In this document: positions 24,071 through 38,804 of the stretch, piece after piece
How the letters are laid out: every line of letters begins with the position of its first letter
How positions within the stretch are numbered: the stretch's first letter is position 1
NCBI GenBank assembly: GCA_018881555.1
Contig: JACAXG010000012.1
Location: 11,876,181-11,940,180, forward strand
Source: Amblyornis subalaris
Lineage: Eukaryota; Chordata; Aves; Passeriformes; Ptilonorhynchidae
Direction of reading: 5' to 3'
Length of the DNA stretch: 64,000 bases
The notes under the pieces: generated by a model
Seen by the model: the letters and a program-made list of their open reading frames with translations, nothing else
Database searches by the model: none
What the model was told of the DNA's origin: nothing
Translations under genes and position numbers: made by a program

Positions 24071-27000
24071 AAGTAGTTTGGTGGTATTCAAGTAAAGTTT
24101 CCTTGGAAATTAAGGCAGTAGAGCAATTAGAGGTTTATAACATTGCATGAAGAGTTTGATGCTACTTAAACAAAGCTGTGATTAAGGAAAATTGTCTCCT
24201 GCTTCTTTGAATGATGAACATCACACTATTTTCTCTGGCTGTCACACCTTCTCTCCGCACCCTTTACTCATCTTTTGAGAGTACTGGAGAAGAAAGGTGC
24301 TGAGCAAGGTCATTGTCATCNAAATCTTTTTCTGGTACTATAAAGGGATCTTCTGGCAGTTATAAGAATCACCAATATCTGTCTACACATCTGNAAACTG
24401 GCAATGGTGCTTGAAAAACAGGGATAAATGAAAAGTGTGAGGGGGAAAAATCAGAATGAGACACTGACACTGATGAAAATCTCACACTGATTTGAATTTT
24501 GATCAGTACAAGGGTAGTTGAATTGCCACCTTTGTGCTGAGGTATGCTTTAGTTTTTAACATCTTTACATTTGACTTTTTATTATTCCTTGACTTTAAGA
24601 AGCTTTATAGAAGAGGGTTAATGAGGAAGACTCAGGAGGGAAAAGAAGCATCAAGCTTTAGATAAAGACTGAAGTGCTTGAAATACCTTTCATCATGAAT
24701 TTTTCCTTCATTCTATGTTTGGGGAGAAAGCGTTTTAGTCTTTGGGCATATTGCAGTTTACATTCTTAATTTGCAATCACTGAAACTTGGGATGGAACAA
24801 TCGAGTTTCTGTACCAGATGAGAAATCCTTCAAAATCAAGAAGATCAACAATATTGAAAACTCAAAACATTCGTGAGTCATTCACTAAATACTGGAAGTT
24901 GTATTTTGGCCAGTAGTGATGAGACCAGTTCTTGAAATGTAATTGCTGGAAAGCTTTTTACCTTTTTTATTCTAGCATGGGGGGAAAAAAATACTGGTTT
25001 GTATGATGAAAAGGATAGTTACATGAAAAAGTGGTTATGCCCTGTTTTTCCAACACTGTTCTAAGNCAGTTGACTGGAAAGTTGTCCTGAATGCATGTCT
25101 AGGCTGGAATTTACAAGAGCAGTTTCTGCTACTGATGTTGAGCTCAGTGAAAGGGCTTTCATGAATAGAAATGCAGGCACAGTGAGCATGGCTGCTGTGG
25201 GATAAATGCTNAGGTATTAATATTTTTCTTAGTGATCACAGGTATTTGGTAGAACAGGAAATGTACTGCTTTAAATAGAACAAAAGAAGGGAATACCTGC
25301 ATCCTTGTCTGACAGCTCTTTATACCACTCTTTGCCACAGCATGACTTATTTGTGCTAAACTAAGGAATATGCAATTTTATTTGGTTGTAAAAATGAAGT
25401 ATGCAGCTTTGATCTGTTACCTGGATATAGATTTCCTTATAATATATTAAAATAATTGGTACTCTTTCTGTTTTAAAGTATTCTGGATACAAAAGCCAAT
25501 AATGGCATTATAACTATTGCAAAAAGAAAATTAATTCAAGATTAATAGAGAAATTCAAAGAAAAACAGAATAACATAAATGTATTAAAAATAATTGTGTA
25601 TTGATCTTTTTTCAGCCTCTGATTTAAATACACCATCTTGCCACCATAAAGCTTCAGCAGAACTGTGTGTGTGTTTAGTTTGGTTTTTATAAGTAATAAT
25701 TTTACANCAAATATTGAAACTGAGGCTATTTTAGAAGCAAATTTAAAAAAAAGTCAGCTCAGGCTTTTGTCCTAAAACTGAGATTCTTATAAAGTTAACA
25801 TATGAAGAGTGGTAAGGTAGAAAAGTATAACAAAGAAATACTAGTCTACTGCTGGTTTAAAGTTCTGGGGAGAAGGAAAAAAAACTTCAGACTGATCTTA
25901 GTGGCATTTCCAGCTTACCCAGAATGAGGTTGTGTTGAAATGTTTGCTGTGCCTGGCTTGGGTTCAGTAGTTAACACCTGGTAAGCAAGGCTGTTAGAGA
26001 TGACACATGCACAGCATGAAGAGCCTTGTTCTCATCTCAGCACTGGTTCAGCCAGGCTAAAAGGGTGAAGAGTATTGGAATCGGGCAGTTGTGCACATAG
26101 TAAAGATGGTTTGCAATAAGAAATTGCAGTGTCAAAAAGAAAAGTACCCATGGAGTTAGGTTGGTCTCAGAATCACATGCAATCTGTAGNTTTCCTACCC
26201 TGTTTTTGAGGGCTTGGGTTTGGTTGGTTNGTTTGTTTTGGGAGTTTTTTTGACACAGAAGCAGACTATACAAAAGGAAAGAAAATGTATTTCTGTGACA
26301 GTCTTAAAAGGTTATAATGTACTTGTAAAATGATTATATATTTGGAAGTTTTTTGCTGTTACAAACAGGCTTGTGTCAGAGAGATGACTCAAATTGATAC
26401 TGAGGCCGAAGTCTCTGCACTCTGTTAATTTTGTATCAGTGTGAGAATAGAGATTTCTGGAAAAGATGGAAAACTCTGGTGCTGTAGCAGCTGGAGGACT
26501 ATATGCCATCTTTTAACTTTTGTTCTGAATTGTATTTTTTCAAATCTAGAATGTAAAATTGGTCTTGGACTGATATTCTTGTGCCTGCTCCGTCTGATGC
26601 TTTCTGTACATACAAAACAGTGAAAAAGGCATCATTACTGAAAGATGAAGTNGATCTGCTCCCAAAGTGGCCAGTGAACATTGATCAATTAAATAGCACT
26701 TTCTCATTGAAAAGGAGCTCTTTTGATGTGCCTCTTTTTTCCTCTGTGTGAGGATGCCATGGCTGCTTCCCTCGTAGGCAGAAATCCAGTCAAATGTCCA
26801 TAAGTCCATGGAGTAAGTCTACAGACCTAGTTGATCCTCTGTGTTTTCTAATTATTTTTTTTGCATTTAAACATAAGCTAGTATTTTGGTGNTACATTAT
26901 TTGTATTACATTTTCTTTTAACAACATCTCTTCAAATTCTTAGCTGTCTGTAAGATTCCAGTGTGACTTCAATTTAATAAAAAAATATTAATCATGCAAC

Positions 27001-30000
27001 CAAGAAGCTAGTTTTGTATTTGCTGTTTAGAAAACACATATATANAACCATTGTGATGCTCTTGTTATTCAATTCAGGCAAAACTGTAGCTAAGGAATGC
27101 TTATACAGTTGGGGGTTTTGTCTGTGTTTGGGTGAAGGGGAAGATTGTGGTAATACTTCTAACCAGTTGCACAGAATCAGCTTCATTTTCCATCTGCTTG
27201 GTTTTCACTCCTCTTGACATCCTAGCAGGCATTTCATATTTACAGTCCAACCAAACAACCGAGTTTATTCAAATCTTTCTACATAGCAGACATAAAATGA
27301 AATTATTTTCATCCTTCAGCAGTTCCAGTCTTTCAATAGTGTCATAGCAATAGAAATGGGGCACTTGCACTTTACCATTCAGTAAAGGCTAACTAAGTGT
27401 GCTTGAAGTACTCTAGGGTTGAGTGACCTTCAATGACTTGTGTGTATAGATTATCAAACATCATTGCTGAACTAACAGACCATGAACAGTGTCCGATTCC
27501 TTTCAGGCTAAATAGTGCAGATAATCATAATTATTCTGGGTGCCAGGGTCAAAAGAGCTGCTCATCACTTTTCTGGCTTACTGGAGAATCTTTTAAAGTA
27601 CTAAATGATACATCATCCCTGTCAGTGTGTTATAAAGGAATAAGTGAAGCAAGTTCTAGAAGAGATTTTTGACAGCATATATCTGATATGTCTCTGTCCT
27701 TTCATTCATATCTCCTCTGTTTTTTTAATGCGGATTACCAGACTGTCACTCAGATGCTTTATTTTGTAGTGAGACAGTTTTCATCTCTACTGGAATTTTC
27801 TCCATTAATCTAAAGGGACAGTTTAAGAAGCAGTTAATTAATGCAAGAGATCTGTTTGCCATAGGTGTACAACACTGCATCATTTTTCAGTTATGGATTA
27901 AACTGGGTGCAACATTTTTTACATCAGATTCTAGTTTCTAAAAGTATTATGAAGTAGCTTGTGTCAGGAGAGTTCCTTACTTAAAACCTCTTTGCATGCT
28001 GTTTCAAACCAGCTTATAGTAGCAAGGAGCAGTTGATACAATTTGTGATAACACAAATTGGGCAGACATTTTGTTTTGGATCGGAATTATTTGGAGTACA
28101 CTGGCAAAATAATACCTTCTAAGTTCTTATTTATTGTTTCTAAAGTTTCATTATCACGATACCAAGATGATTCAAAATAATGCATGAATAATTTTATATA
28201 CATATGCAACTATATATACACATAAGACTGTCAGGCCCTCTATAAGTATATGAAGAAATTAACATTTTTAAGGCCTTCTTAATGTTAATACAGAAAGTTT
28301 AGAATAGAGTCCTTACTTAAATGTACTACAGCAGTGGTTTGGAAGAAAAGGGATGGTTATAAAACGAAAGAAATAAGAAGGAAATCTAGAGCAGCACTGA
28401 AATGTTACACTTGTGCCAAATGAACGTTGGAAAGCATGGGTGAAATTACAAATTGGTGACTGACCAATTCTTTTCATGTGCATATTTTCTGCCTCCTGAG
28501 TCGTGGCATGAGTACAATGGAATTGAGGTATGCAAAACTGAGCAACAATCTCTCTGGCAAACCTAAAATAAACATTTAAATCAACATGTAGGTGAATGTA
28601 CATGTGCTAAATTAGNAGAACTAAGAACACTGAATTTGTAGGAAACGAAAATAGAAAAGGAATAATCAGGATTCTAAAGGTGAAAGTAAAGCAGAGGGTA
28701 ACAACTCTGTGTACAGAAATCATTAGGTATTTTGCTTGCACATCTGGATAACATGATGCTTGACAGACTGACTGTGAAATATTATTGTTCTCTTGAATGA
28801 ATACAAGTATTTTAGGTTTACAGTTCTATTTTTAAGAAANTAGCAAGCCACCAATTTAGTTGGTGCAGTGCTCAAATGCTCTGATGGCATGAAGTGCACC
28901 CTGTATCAACTGTGAACTCTATTTGAAAATAAAGTTTATAATTAAAACTGGCACTTGTGGGCCTCCAGCTGGTGAATGCTGTTTTGCTGACGTGTGGCTT
29001 CTGACACCCACAGTATGGTGGCTCATTGTCAGACGCTCTGCCAGGTCCTTGCTATTCCAATGCCTCAGATGTTGCCATCTCCACAAAATGGTGCCTGGCA
29101 GCAGGAGGCTTGCAAAGGCTTTATTTCCCTGTTTTTGCAGAAAAGGCGTTTTCTTGCTCTGAGACTAAGCTTTTTATTTCATTAGGCAATGTTCTTGACT
29201 TTCAGTTCTGTGCAGAAATCAGCCAGTCTCCTGTAGCAACAGTACTGCTTGCTTTTCTAGAAGGACCTGCACGTCACTGCAGGGGGAAGCAATTAGGCAC
29301 CAGCACAATGATTCTGCATTAGAGTTGTCCATAGGCAGCACGACATTAATGACAGTGGGTCAGGTTCCCTTGTATGATCTGGCTTCCTACATTGTCATAA
29401 TGGGACCAGATTATTTCGGCCTGATGAGTGTTGCATCCCTGCAAGGAAATGCTGTAAACAGGAGAGAATTTGGTTCTGCATGAGTGTTCAGCTACTAGTG
29501 GACACTGGAAATTATTGCCTAAAAATGAGACAAAGCTTCCCAAGCAATATGAAATTCCATTTTTGCTCAGTCTTAAATGAAACAAAAACATTTCTTTTTA
29601 AAATGCTGAATGTGTTTGGACAGTTCAGGTGACTTTATGTTGTAACTTCAGCTTTGCTTAAGCAAGATTTCAGAACAAACTTTCAAGGTTCTATTTCAAA
29701 CACTATTAATAACAATATTAAGCTTATTTGTTGAGTGTATGACAGTGGTACAGCCCTTCCTTCTTCCCTGTTAAATTAGCAAGAAGTCAGTTTGTGCATC
29801 ACAGTTCTCGCACTGTGAGCTGTTATTGATCAGCTGTGAACACAAAGGGTCATCCTGCTCATTACAAAATAACTTTACACTAATCTTTTCTAGCTTATAT
29901 TGACAAACATTAAGTAAATATATGAAANTGCAAGCTTTGGATAATTATAATGTTGCTGTTTAAATAGCATTCGTGCACCATTACTGAGCTCTCCTGGATA

Positions 30001-33000
30001 TGGAGCTCTCCTTGAAGCAGGTAACAACAAAATTACCCCGTCACACACACTGTAATATTGTGACAATATAAGTAAAAAAAAAATGTTGTGGAAAAGGCCA
30101 CTTATTGCATATTCTTTTATTGCCTTCAGTGGTGCCCAGATACAAATATGGAGAATGAGATAATTCCAGTAGCTTGAAGGCTCAGAGTGTAAATAAATCT
30201 GTGTAATGATTAGCTGGGTTCTCAGAGTTAGAAAGAGCAATGACAGGAGTTATTTTATAGGCTAATATTTTTAAACTAACTTATTTATATAAAGCAAGTG
30301 CACATCAGAAATCATTTCTGCACATTAACTGTTTCAAAATATTGTGTTATGGTGGAGAGGGGAAGAAAAATTAATTTGGGGGATCCAAATTTTTAGATGG
30401 AAAACCATGAAACATGTCTGCCAGCTGCAAGCAGAACACATACCTGAAGATAGTCAGATCACTGGACACCCAGGATGGTTTGGTGGAGTTGACCATCCCC
30501 CTCAAGTTGCCACTTGACTTTGACAGCTTACAAACACACAAGGAGCTTAGCAATATATAGTGCTGTCATTGCTGGAGCATTTAGACAATGAAAAGAAAAA
30601 GCAATGCTATGCAAATATTTTCTTATGTCACATTGAGTCAGATTAGAAATTGTTATGAATATATAACAAGGAAGGTGCAGAATTTGCAAGTAGAAGCAAG
30701 GGTCCTAAATACATTCCTGTTCAAGTGAAGACCAAGGGGGGGAAAAAAAAAATCACTATTTCCTCAGTTTTTCTCCTACCTCTACAAATGACTATGTTGA
30801 TCCATGNTCTATACTGCAGAGTTAAATCGTGGGACTAAAGTGGAGGATGTCCAGTAGAAATGAATAAAACACTACCAGTGCAGAAGGGAGAGATAAAAAG
30901 GTCTGAAGAGAGCATAAGCTTGTCTTTTGGAATACTTCGTGTTTATTATTTACNGCTGCCAGTCATGGCTCCTGATGTTTCAAGGATGCTGATGAGATTC
31001 CTCAGGTACTCTGGAGAATCCTGGTACAGTAGGGAAGATTTAGTCCTTCAGCATGCAGTAGGAGCAATTGAGTTTCACTGATGAGATACAGGGCTTAACA
31101 TGCTTGGGCAAATGGAATCAGATCAGTGCNATGTCTTCCTTGCTCGTTGCTGCTGGTAGGCAGCACCTTCTTCATCAAAATAAGTCATGGGTTTGGAAGA
31201 AAATGACTTGTTTTAAACTCTATGGAANTTCAGACACTTTTTGTGGAAGTCCTTTGCTGGAGAAAAGTTCTTTGCCTTAAATTTTATCTTGGTCCTCTCT
31301 CTTTCTTCCTTCATATCAAACTGAGTGACAGACAGAATACTTTGGAAAAAGTGAAGCATTTCCCAGTACAAGGAAAAGCAAACCAGCACGCATTAATCCT
31401 TATTTTAAAATAAATAAATAAAAAATCTTGTTCCTCTACTTCTCAGGGATGTTTAATCTTAATAATGTTGACATAAGTCTTTTATATTTGAAATGAAAAT
31501 TAGTGACCCCATTAGAATCCAACCTGCTATATTCATTAGAAGTTGCATGTGCAAATAAAAAAAAAGAAGCTTTCTCTCCAGGCTGTTTGTTTTTCCATAA
31601 CTATAAACAAAGGCATAAGCCTCTCTGTCCTTCGTTGATTTTTTGGAAACCTTACCCTGGTGACTATAATCATTAATTAGACTCCTATAAAAANTATTTA
31701 CATTGTTTTAAAAAAGTTGCACTTTGTTGACTTCAATTAAGCTTACATAAGCTTGTATGCATGGGGACTTTCAAAAGACAAGTGAATTTGTTAACATGGC
31801 AATTTTTCTTCAAATTTCTGTTGCAATAATCAAAATGACATTGATTTGCTCAGATTAGCAGCTGACACCTGAAACTTCTTTATTTGATCTACTTGACTCA
31901 AACTAGCAATTGTCTTTTCATAGCCAGGGATCTGTATCACAANAAGGACAAGCTCCTTTCCAAACCAGGCGATCTTTCAACCACCAGTCTGACCAGTAGC
32001 AGGAATGTTTCTTTTCCAGAACCTGATGCAGGATAAAGCAATGNTTGCTGGACTGCTGGACATTGTGCATCAGTCCCATGCCTTGAATCTGTCTTTTGCA
32101 CACTTTTAGTTGTGCTGCTTGCTCCATATTCCAAGTGCCATTGCATGCTTGATTTGAAATCAATACAGCTGGACTTCATTCTTTCCTGAAACACAGAAAA
32201 GCAGGGAACAGAAATCTGATATGTAAACCTTCTCCTTGCAGAAAAGAACTGTGAAAGAGTTTCCAACCTGAAGACCCTATGCTACTTCCTTTTCATGTCA
32301 TACTAAAAGGATGATTTTGAAATTATACGTAGGGCACTTTTGCTGGTACAATGGCCTCTGGCAGTCCTGTGCAGCAGAGAGCTGTAATAGAGGCTGGACC
32401 AGAAGAAATGGAAACGTAAAGCAGGCCAAGCAAGCCTTTCTGTTCTTTTGTTAACCAGGTCAGAAAACCTCCTGTAAGTACATCTCTGAAGTATCTGTTC
32501 TATAACCCAGGATGCAGAAATAATTCCCTTTGGTTACTGCTCTGTAAACTGAGAGCACTGAAAAACATGGGAAGAAGTCATCTTGGGCACAGGGTGAATT
32601 TGCTGGCATTGCTTGGTTTGCATAAAGAAAGATGGCTTGGTGGGAGTACAAAGCATAAATAATGCAGGTAAGAAACTGGCTTCACTTGAGCTCAATGAGA
32701 ACTCAAAGAGCTGGTAAAGTATTCTTGAGACTTATGAGCTTTCTATAAGCCCACAGCCTTTCAAAACACTTGAACCTTTTGAATAACCTTTCAAAAAGAC
32801 CCTTTCTCTTGCACAAAAGACCAAAGGTGCTACAAGCTGGTTCTCGTTTCAGCTAAAAGGTGAAATCTTGTTCAGTTGCTGGCGTGGCACAGCATTAGAA
32901 GCAATCTTCTCAGGGCATCTAATCAGCTTCCTATTTCAGACATCGGTCTGCTTTGCTTCTGCTCGGCTCTGCATTGACAGTGTTTTAGGCTAGGGGAGTT

Positions 33001-33170
33001 TGGGTTGTCAGAATAGGGTAGGGAAGCTTCTGCAGCACAAAGCTATGGCAATTGCAGGGGTTTACATGGGGTTAGCTCAAAGTTTGCCATGTGCTGTGTT
33101 TATTTAGGCAAGAAACTTGCAGGAAACACATGACTGGTGCCCCAGAGGTGCGTTTTCCATTTTCCAGTCG
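24071..33170. other. Non-coding, mostly unique sequence
   Basis: About 9 kb without a supported gene. Small items: a GTTTG-rich strip near 26217-26240; TATA-rich patches near 28195-28215; a ten-base direct repeat GAGCTCTCCT at 29986-29995 and 30003-30012; and an octamer ATGCAAAT at 30609-30616. Open frames are short and overlap on both strands. No CR1 3' end was recognised. Confidence 0.5.
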
Positions 33171-33480
33171 AAGNAGATGAATTTAGAATTGGCTATCAAA
33201 TCCTTCTAGCAAACTTGCATCATTCTTTGCTCATTTCCTTCTAGTGGCCCGTCGAGAGATGCAAATAGTCTCAATGCTGCATATTAAACTTTAATTACTG
33301 ATTTCTGTTATGAGGATGAGATAGCACTTGGACAGAGATAGCTGCATCATAGCTTGTAAGCTCCTTGTGCTGAAAAACACCCATAAAATAAATGAAAAAT
33401 GAGTCAGCAACCTCTCACCAATCTCTGTCAGTGCATGCTGCACCTTCAGCTCCACTGTAGGATGCCAGCTGGTCTTCTGT
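33171..33480. promoter_or_regulatory. Motif-dense segment, candidate enhancer
   Basis: Within about 160 bases the segment carries the octamer ATGCAAAT (33259-33266), a TTTAATTACT homeodomain-type site (about 33290-33299) and TGAGTCAGCA (about 33401-33410), an AP-1/MARE/ARE-like element. No repeat signature or long frame overlaps it. It looks like a regulatory element, but only motif content supports this. Confidence 0.25.
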
Positions 33481-35890
33481 TAACAGTAAATTGTAGGGTT
33501 TTATTTATTTATAAGTGTCATTAATCTGGTAGGTTGAATGNAGTTTTCTTTTCAAAAAAGAGCACACAGGGCCTAGCATTATCCGGGCAGACACNATGGG
33601 TAGTTTATTAAAAAAATCACGGTGTATAACCCACAACAGCAGTGCTGTTACATGGGGTTTGAAGATTTTACTTATTATGTTGCAGAAAGAACAAGTCCAA
33701 ACTCAACATTGCTTGACTGACTTCTATTAAGGAAAAATCCAGTGATTTCTGGCAAACTGCTTAAAACCCCACATGCCTAACTTGGGACCACTTTCAATTC
33801 TATATGAAATTAATAACAGGACTTTAGGATTGTTGATAACTTTGCTGAATTAAGTGAGACCAGAGATTTCTCTTGAAATGACCATATAGCTTCTAGACTG
33901 GAGCAAGTATATGTGGACTTACAGAATTAGGTAACACGAGGGAGTTTAGTATAGGGGGGGAAATGGCAATATTTATACCAGTGTTTTATGAAATTAATCC
34001 TAGAATTCTGTACTTTTTCTATCAGGGCACTGACAAGAGATTTGCACTTTTATTGAATTAGGATGGTACAATATTTTCTTTCTGTGATACTTTCCTTTAG
34101 CTGTTTGTGTTATCCATCTTCTTTGGATTTAACTGTGGTACTGCCTGCTTGGCCGTTCTCCTGCCTTTCTCCCAGACCTGCCTGAACTGTCTTCATGTTG
34201 TGTTTGAATACTGCACACTATCTTTTGGCACTTGAAAAGTGCTCTGGGATAATGAAGTCTTAGTTCTCAGAAGGGAAATTTTTCCACATACCCAATTAGC
34301 ATCATTTTTCTTCTCTTTGTGCTGCTATGNCACTTTTACTGCTTATCTAAATAAATGGGATTTCAGAGGAAAATCCTGTTCTTGTGGGGGAACTCTTGAC
34401 AGTCTGGCACTTACTTTGTATTGNAGGGAAATGAAAGGGAAATAACTTCAGGTTGTGGGGCTGCTTTGGACTGGTAAAGGGTCTGCTGGGCTGCCAAAGC
34501 NATCAGATACATTGAAGATGAGTATTACATGCTGTGCTTGGCTGCTGTGGAAAAACACGAGGGAAGCTACAGGACCAGTGTGGTGCCAATATTCTCTGTT
34601 TNAAGACACTTACTCATTTTATTTATCAGGGCCTGTGTGTTTGCAGGAGTGTTGAAGTAAACATATTGTTCCAGGAGTCAGGGTGGGGAGTCATCTGTTT
34701 GCTTAGATATCTTTCAAGTCAGCATGTGAGACTGGCAGAGTTCACTAGTTCAGAGTGCAGTGTATGTGATAAGTAGTAACAAGAAATAAAAATCTTATGT
34801 CTCCCACAAGCAGATGCAAACAGCTGAAAGTATGATCACAGGTTTCNTTTATTACACTTAAAAAATAGAATGACCACTTCATTTTCGTGGCCCAGTCTAC
34901 AACAAGCCAGNNTTCTNCTTGCCCTCCTACTTTGAAGTTACTTTTTTCCAACTTTCAATGTTGCCTTCAGTGTAATGGAATGTTAGCTTGTGGGAGATTT
35001 TGGGTTTGTTTTTGTGGTGTTTTTTTTTTTTTTGTTTCTGGATAAGGTTTGAGTTCATTTCTAAATTGCTGTTTATTTAGGATATTTAATAAATTGTTTC
35101 ATATTTTTAATATTTATATTCTTGGTGCTATGGGTACTGGTATTGAACTTAGAAAAAAATAGGTTTAGAGCTTTAATTAAAGTAGATGTGAGTGCATAGT
35201 TTTAAAAATNACAAAATGCTACTAAAACAAATGTGTATTTTATACATGCAGCTAGTAGTTCAATTTGCTAAATATGCTATATGTTTGCTTTTAATTGTAT
35301 AACCCCAAATATCACACTTGTCTTCATTAAAATTTATTAGTTCACTCATGCAAAGATATTCTTCTAAGTGTCTCCAGTAAATATTCACTCTTATGGACTA
35401 TGAAACTAATTATCTCCTTAAAGCCAATGCTGTCATCGTTCATTATATACTAAGCAGGCAAAGTGAATTTCAATATATTTCCTGGTCTGCCTCAAATTTT
35501 TTCTTACTTTTAAGCCAATTCAAGTTTACCTAATTAAAACACACCAGAAAAGTAAGTCACCAAAACATGTGGAATGTTGTATAANGGGCTGGTTTTTATG
35601 TATGTATCGGGATGGAGGAAAGAAGCAATTCAAACCAGCAAAATACTTGCAGTGTTGAGCAGCAGACTGTCCATAACTGAATCATAAAGTACTGGAGAAG
35701 TGAGAGCTTGGATTGTTGTGTTGTTTAGGGGACACTGACAAGCCAACCATGACTGGGAGCTGTGGGCAGCGAGTGTGAGGCTGTTTCAGGAGTGCTGCTG
35801 CCCAGCAGCTCCCTGGGTCTGTCTCGTTCTTCCTGCCACTGCCTGAAGACTCACAACATTAAAACAAAGACCGTGACTAAGGCCTAAAGT
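33481..35890. other. Non-coding sequence
   Basis: No supported gene. A 14-base T-run lies at 35020-35033. Three N bases cluster at 34911-34917, the densest ambiguity in this part. Frames at 34239-34776 contain N and match nothing. Confidence 0.5.
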
Positions 35891-35951
35891 TTAGGAGCAG
35901 CTTGAAGCACATATCCAGTCTGATGTTTGTGTGTTCTATGGTTCTATGGAA
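35891..35951 (+). mobile_element. Possible CR1-type 3' tail remnant
   Basis: The end of this stretch, TTCTATGGTTCTATGG (35934-35949), resembles the tandem tail of CR1 elements (ATTCTATGATTCTATGA). The usual upstream GGTCCCTTCCAACC block is not visible, so the body may be badly decayed or the match coincidental. Confidence 0.25.
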
Positions 35952-38804
35952 CTAGGTTCCAGTTTACTGAAAAAAAAAGGTGCTAATGTGATGTTTCCTC
36001 CAGGTCTGCTGAATTTACTCTTTTACTACAGCCAATGACCATCTGATCAGATTGTTTTGGTNTTTTTCTCTGAGTTTAGACCCATTTCAAATCAGCACAA
36101 ACAAGAGTTTTTCTTGATCTACTCAACAGTGAAGAACGTACTTGTACTTAAAAAGCACTACCAGTAGTACAGATTACTTTTAAAACACAATTTTTTCAAA
36201 CATTTTCAATGGGGTTCTAATGCCTAGAGCTCATGTTGTTATGCTTATGCTGAATTCAAAAGATGATGAGACAATCATATGTTAAGTATATTTCATAAGT
36301 AGATTAATATTATATTCTAAAATTTCTGCATTTTTTAAATTAAATTACTTGCATTTTCAAGTTCTGGAGACTTAGGTCATTTATTATTTGTGCATTCTTA
36401 TTGTGGTCAAGAGTGACTTTCCTGTTTCTTGGCAGATTTAAGAGGATGTTTATTTTGAGGGGCTATTTTATGTGAGTCAGAATCCATTAAATTCCTGATG
36501 GTCTATTTTGACATNTTCTATTTTTTTAAATTGAGAGAAATGGGCATAATTTACATCAGTTTGGCTAATAATATGNCATTTTATTCAACTGTAGTGGTAT
36601 TCAACAATTTGTCACATTTTCATAAAATGGATCTTAAATGGAACCTCAGGTGTTCCTGCTAACCACAATTGTATTTCACTCTGGAGGAAAGCATGCTGTG
36701 ACTTAAAAACCAGAACTCTCACTGAACTCTTTTATTAGTAGTATTTGCATTTGCAACCTAATTTGGTAGTATGTTTATCAAAAGTAGGATTTGGTGCTTA
36801 CTTTACCCATGCCTCATTTATAGCCAAAAGGGGGAAAACTCATTGTAACTCTAGTTTACAATTATGGATTCAAGAAGAGATTAAAAAGCAGGAAAAATGA
36901 CGGGCAATAGTGACAGCTTATATTACTACTAGCTGTAGTAGCCAGCCATAACAGATCTGTTAGGTTCTCCTCACTCATCTGTTTTGTGCAGACATGTTCA
37001 GCAGACAAACCCATTTGGGGAGTGTGTAAGAAACAATTTGTGACTGAAACTGTTCCACTGCCTTTTTTTCCATTTAAAATGTATGAAGTAATCATGGGCT
37101 AACACAATGTAACCATGATATTATGATACCACGAGANGCTAAAACAAGAAAAATAATCTTCTGGGTGGATTTAAAGAGATTAAAGTAAAACCAGCTATTA
37201 GTCAGAGTTCTGTTAGATATTCATTGAACATTCACATTTATTAGACAATCTGGCCACATCTATATACCNGGAGACCATATACCATAACGCATGTAGTTCT
37301 TGTTGCTACACTTGCTTATTCAAGNAACACCAAAGCAGTAGAGCACAGCTTTTCTTCTGTGGGATTTCTTATGTGGAAGGAAAGACTTCATGAGACAGGA
37401 CAAGCCCAACCAACATTTTCTCAATGAGTCTTGCACTATGCCCTGAAGTTGATGAGACTGTTGACATTAATTATTCATGTGCTGACAAAGGCTGCTGCAG
37501 GAGACACAGAATGAAGACTAATAAGCTGAAACAGAGAAAAACGGATGCATAGGAGATGTTGGAGAGTGGAATATCTTTCAATATTTTCCCTCATTAGTTT
37601 GGCTTATTTCCCACAGGGACAGCAACACAAGTCTTTGACACCAGAACTTTTCCTTAACTGTGTCTGCCAATTCTGAGCCACATTCCCTCTGTGAGCAGTA
37701 CTCTGCCCGTGAGCCTTGACCCGTTTGTCAGTTAAAATATGTCTGCTGGTAGCGGATGTCTTGGAGTCTGACAGATGGACCTCATCTGCCTAGGGCTTGG
37801 TATAGCACAGGGAAGAACTCAATTTTGAATTTTGTGCTTAAAAAGCAAACCAAAAAATGTAGAATAAACACCAATGGAATTCAGTGACTTCCCACTGGGC
37901 TTCTGATTCCCAGCTTCTCACAAAGATGCTATGACAAGTGGGAACTTAATAAGAGGCCCCTCCTGTAAACAGAAATGCTGTTTCACTTGAAGCTCAGTCA
38001 ATGTTGGGGCAGGGACAGGTAAAGCAACAGCCAGGATGCTCAAAGGAAATGGTTTTTTATGAGTTTTCTCTCCCCAGGGACTATATAAAATTCTGATATT
38101 TGTATTTCTAGATTCTTAGAGCTATGAAATGAAAATACACCGTTATCTGTAAATATGCCTCATGTTTATGGCTACTGGCTATCAAAATAACTATTATTTT
38201 TAATAAAGTTATTTGTATCAACTTTTTTTATTTTTAGATATACAGTTCTGCAGAAAATTTATTGAGACTCTGATCATGATAGTGAGACTAAGATTCTGAA
38301 CTTTTGCATTGCTCTGGTTAACTTGACAGTTCTCTTAAGAAAGAAGAGACACAACATCAAGGTTTTTTAAGCAAACGACAAAAAAAAAGGCTTCAAATTT
38401 TTGGTAATTTGTGTCTTGCATAGTGATGAAAAGGCTCAGAAACCAGAATCACTCATTCAGCAAGCTGGCTGGTGTTTTGAATTTGTAAAGATTGCAGGAT
38501 GTGTACTAAAATACCATTAGTGGTGTCAGAAAACTGTCACTTGATTCTTCAGTACGGAACAAGTCCACAATCTTGGTAGTCCTTGCATGTGTTCGGGTAG
38601 TCACATTATTCAGCCAGTCATCCATGAGGAAAAAGCCCTTTGTTTATTTATTAGAACAAAAGTTGCTATAGCATGGAGTCATCCAAGGGTTGTCCATGAA
38701 TACACACACGAGTTTTAGATCTGCATGCTTGTGTCCTCACACAGTTATTTTTAAAACAGAATCTCTTGAGCAAATGTGTTTCAAATGCTGTTTGATGTTA
38801 CTCA
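35952..38804. other. Non-coding sequence
   Basis: Unique-looking A+T-rich DNA. No gene, CR1 signature or structural RNA was recognised. Frames are short and scattered on both strands. Confidence 0.5.
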
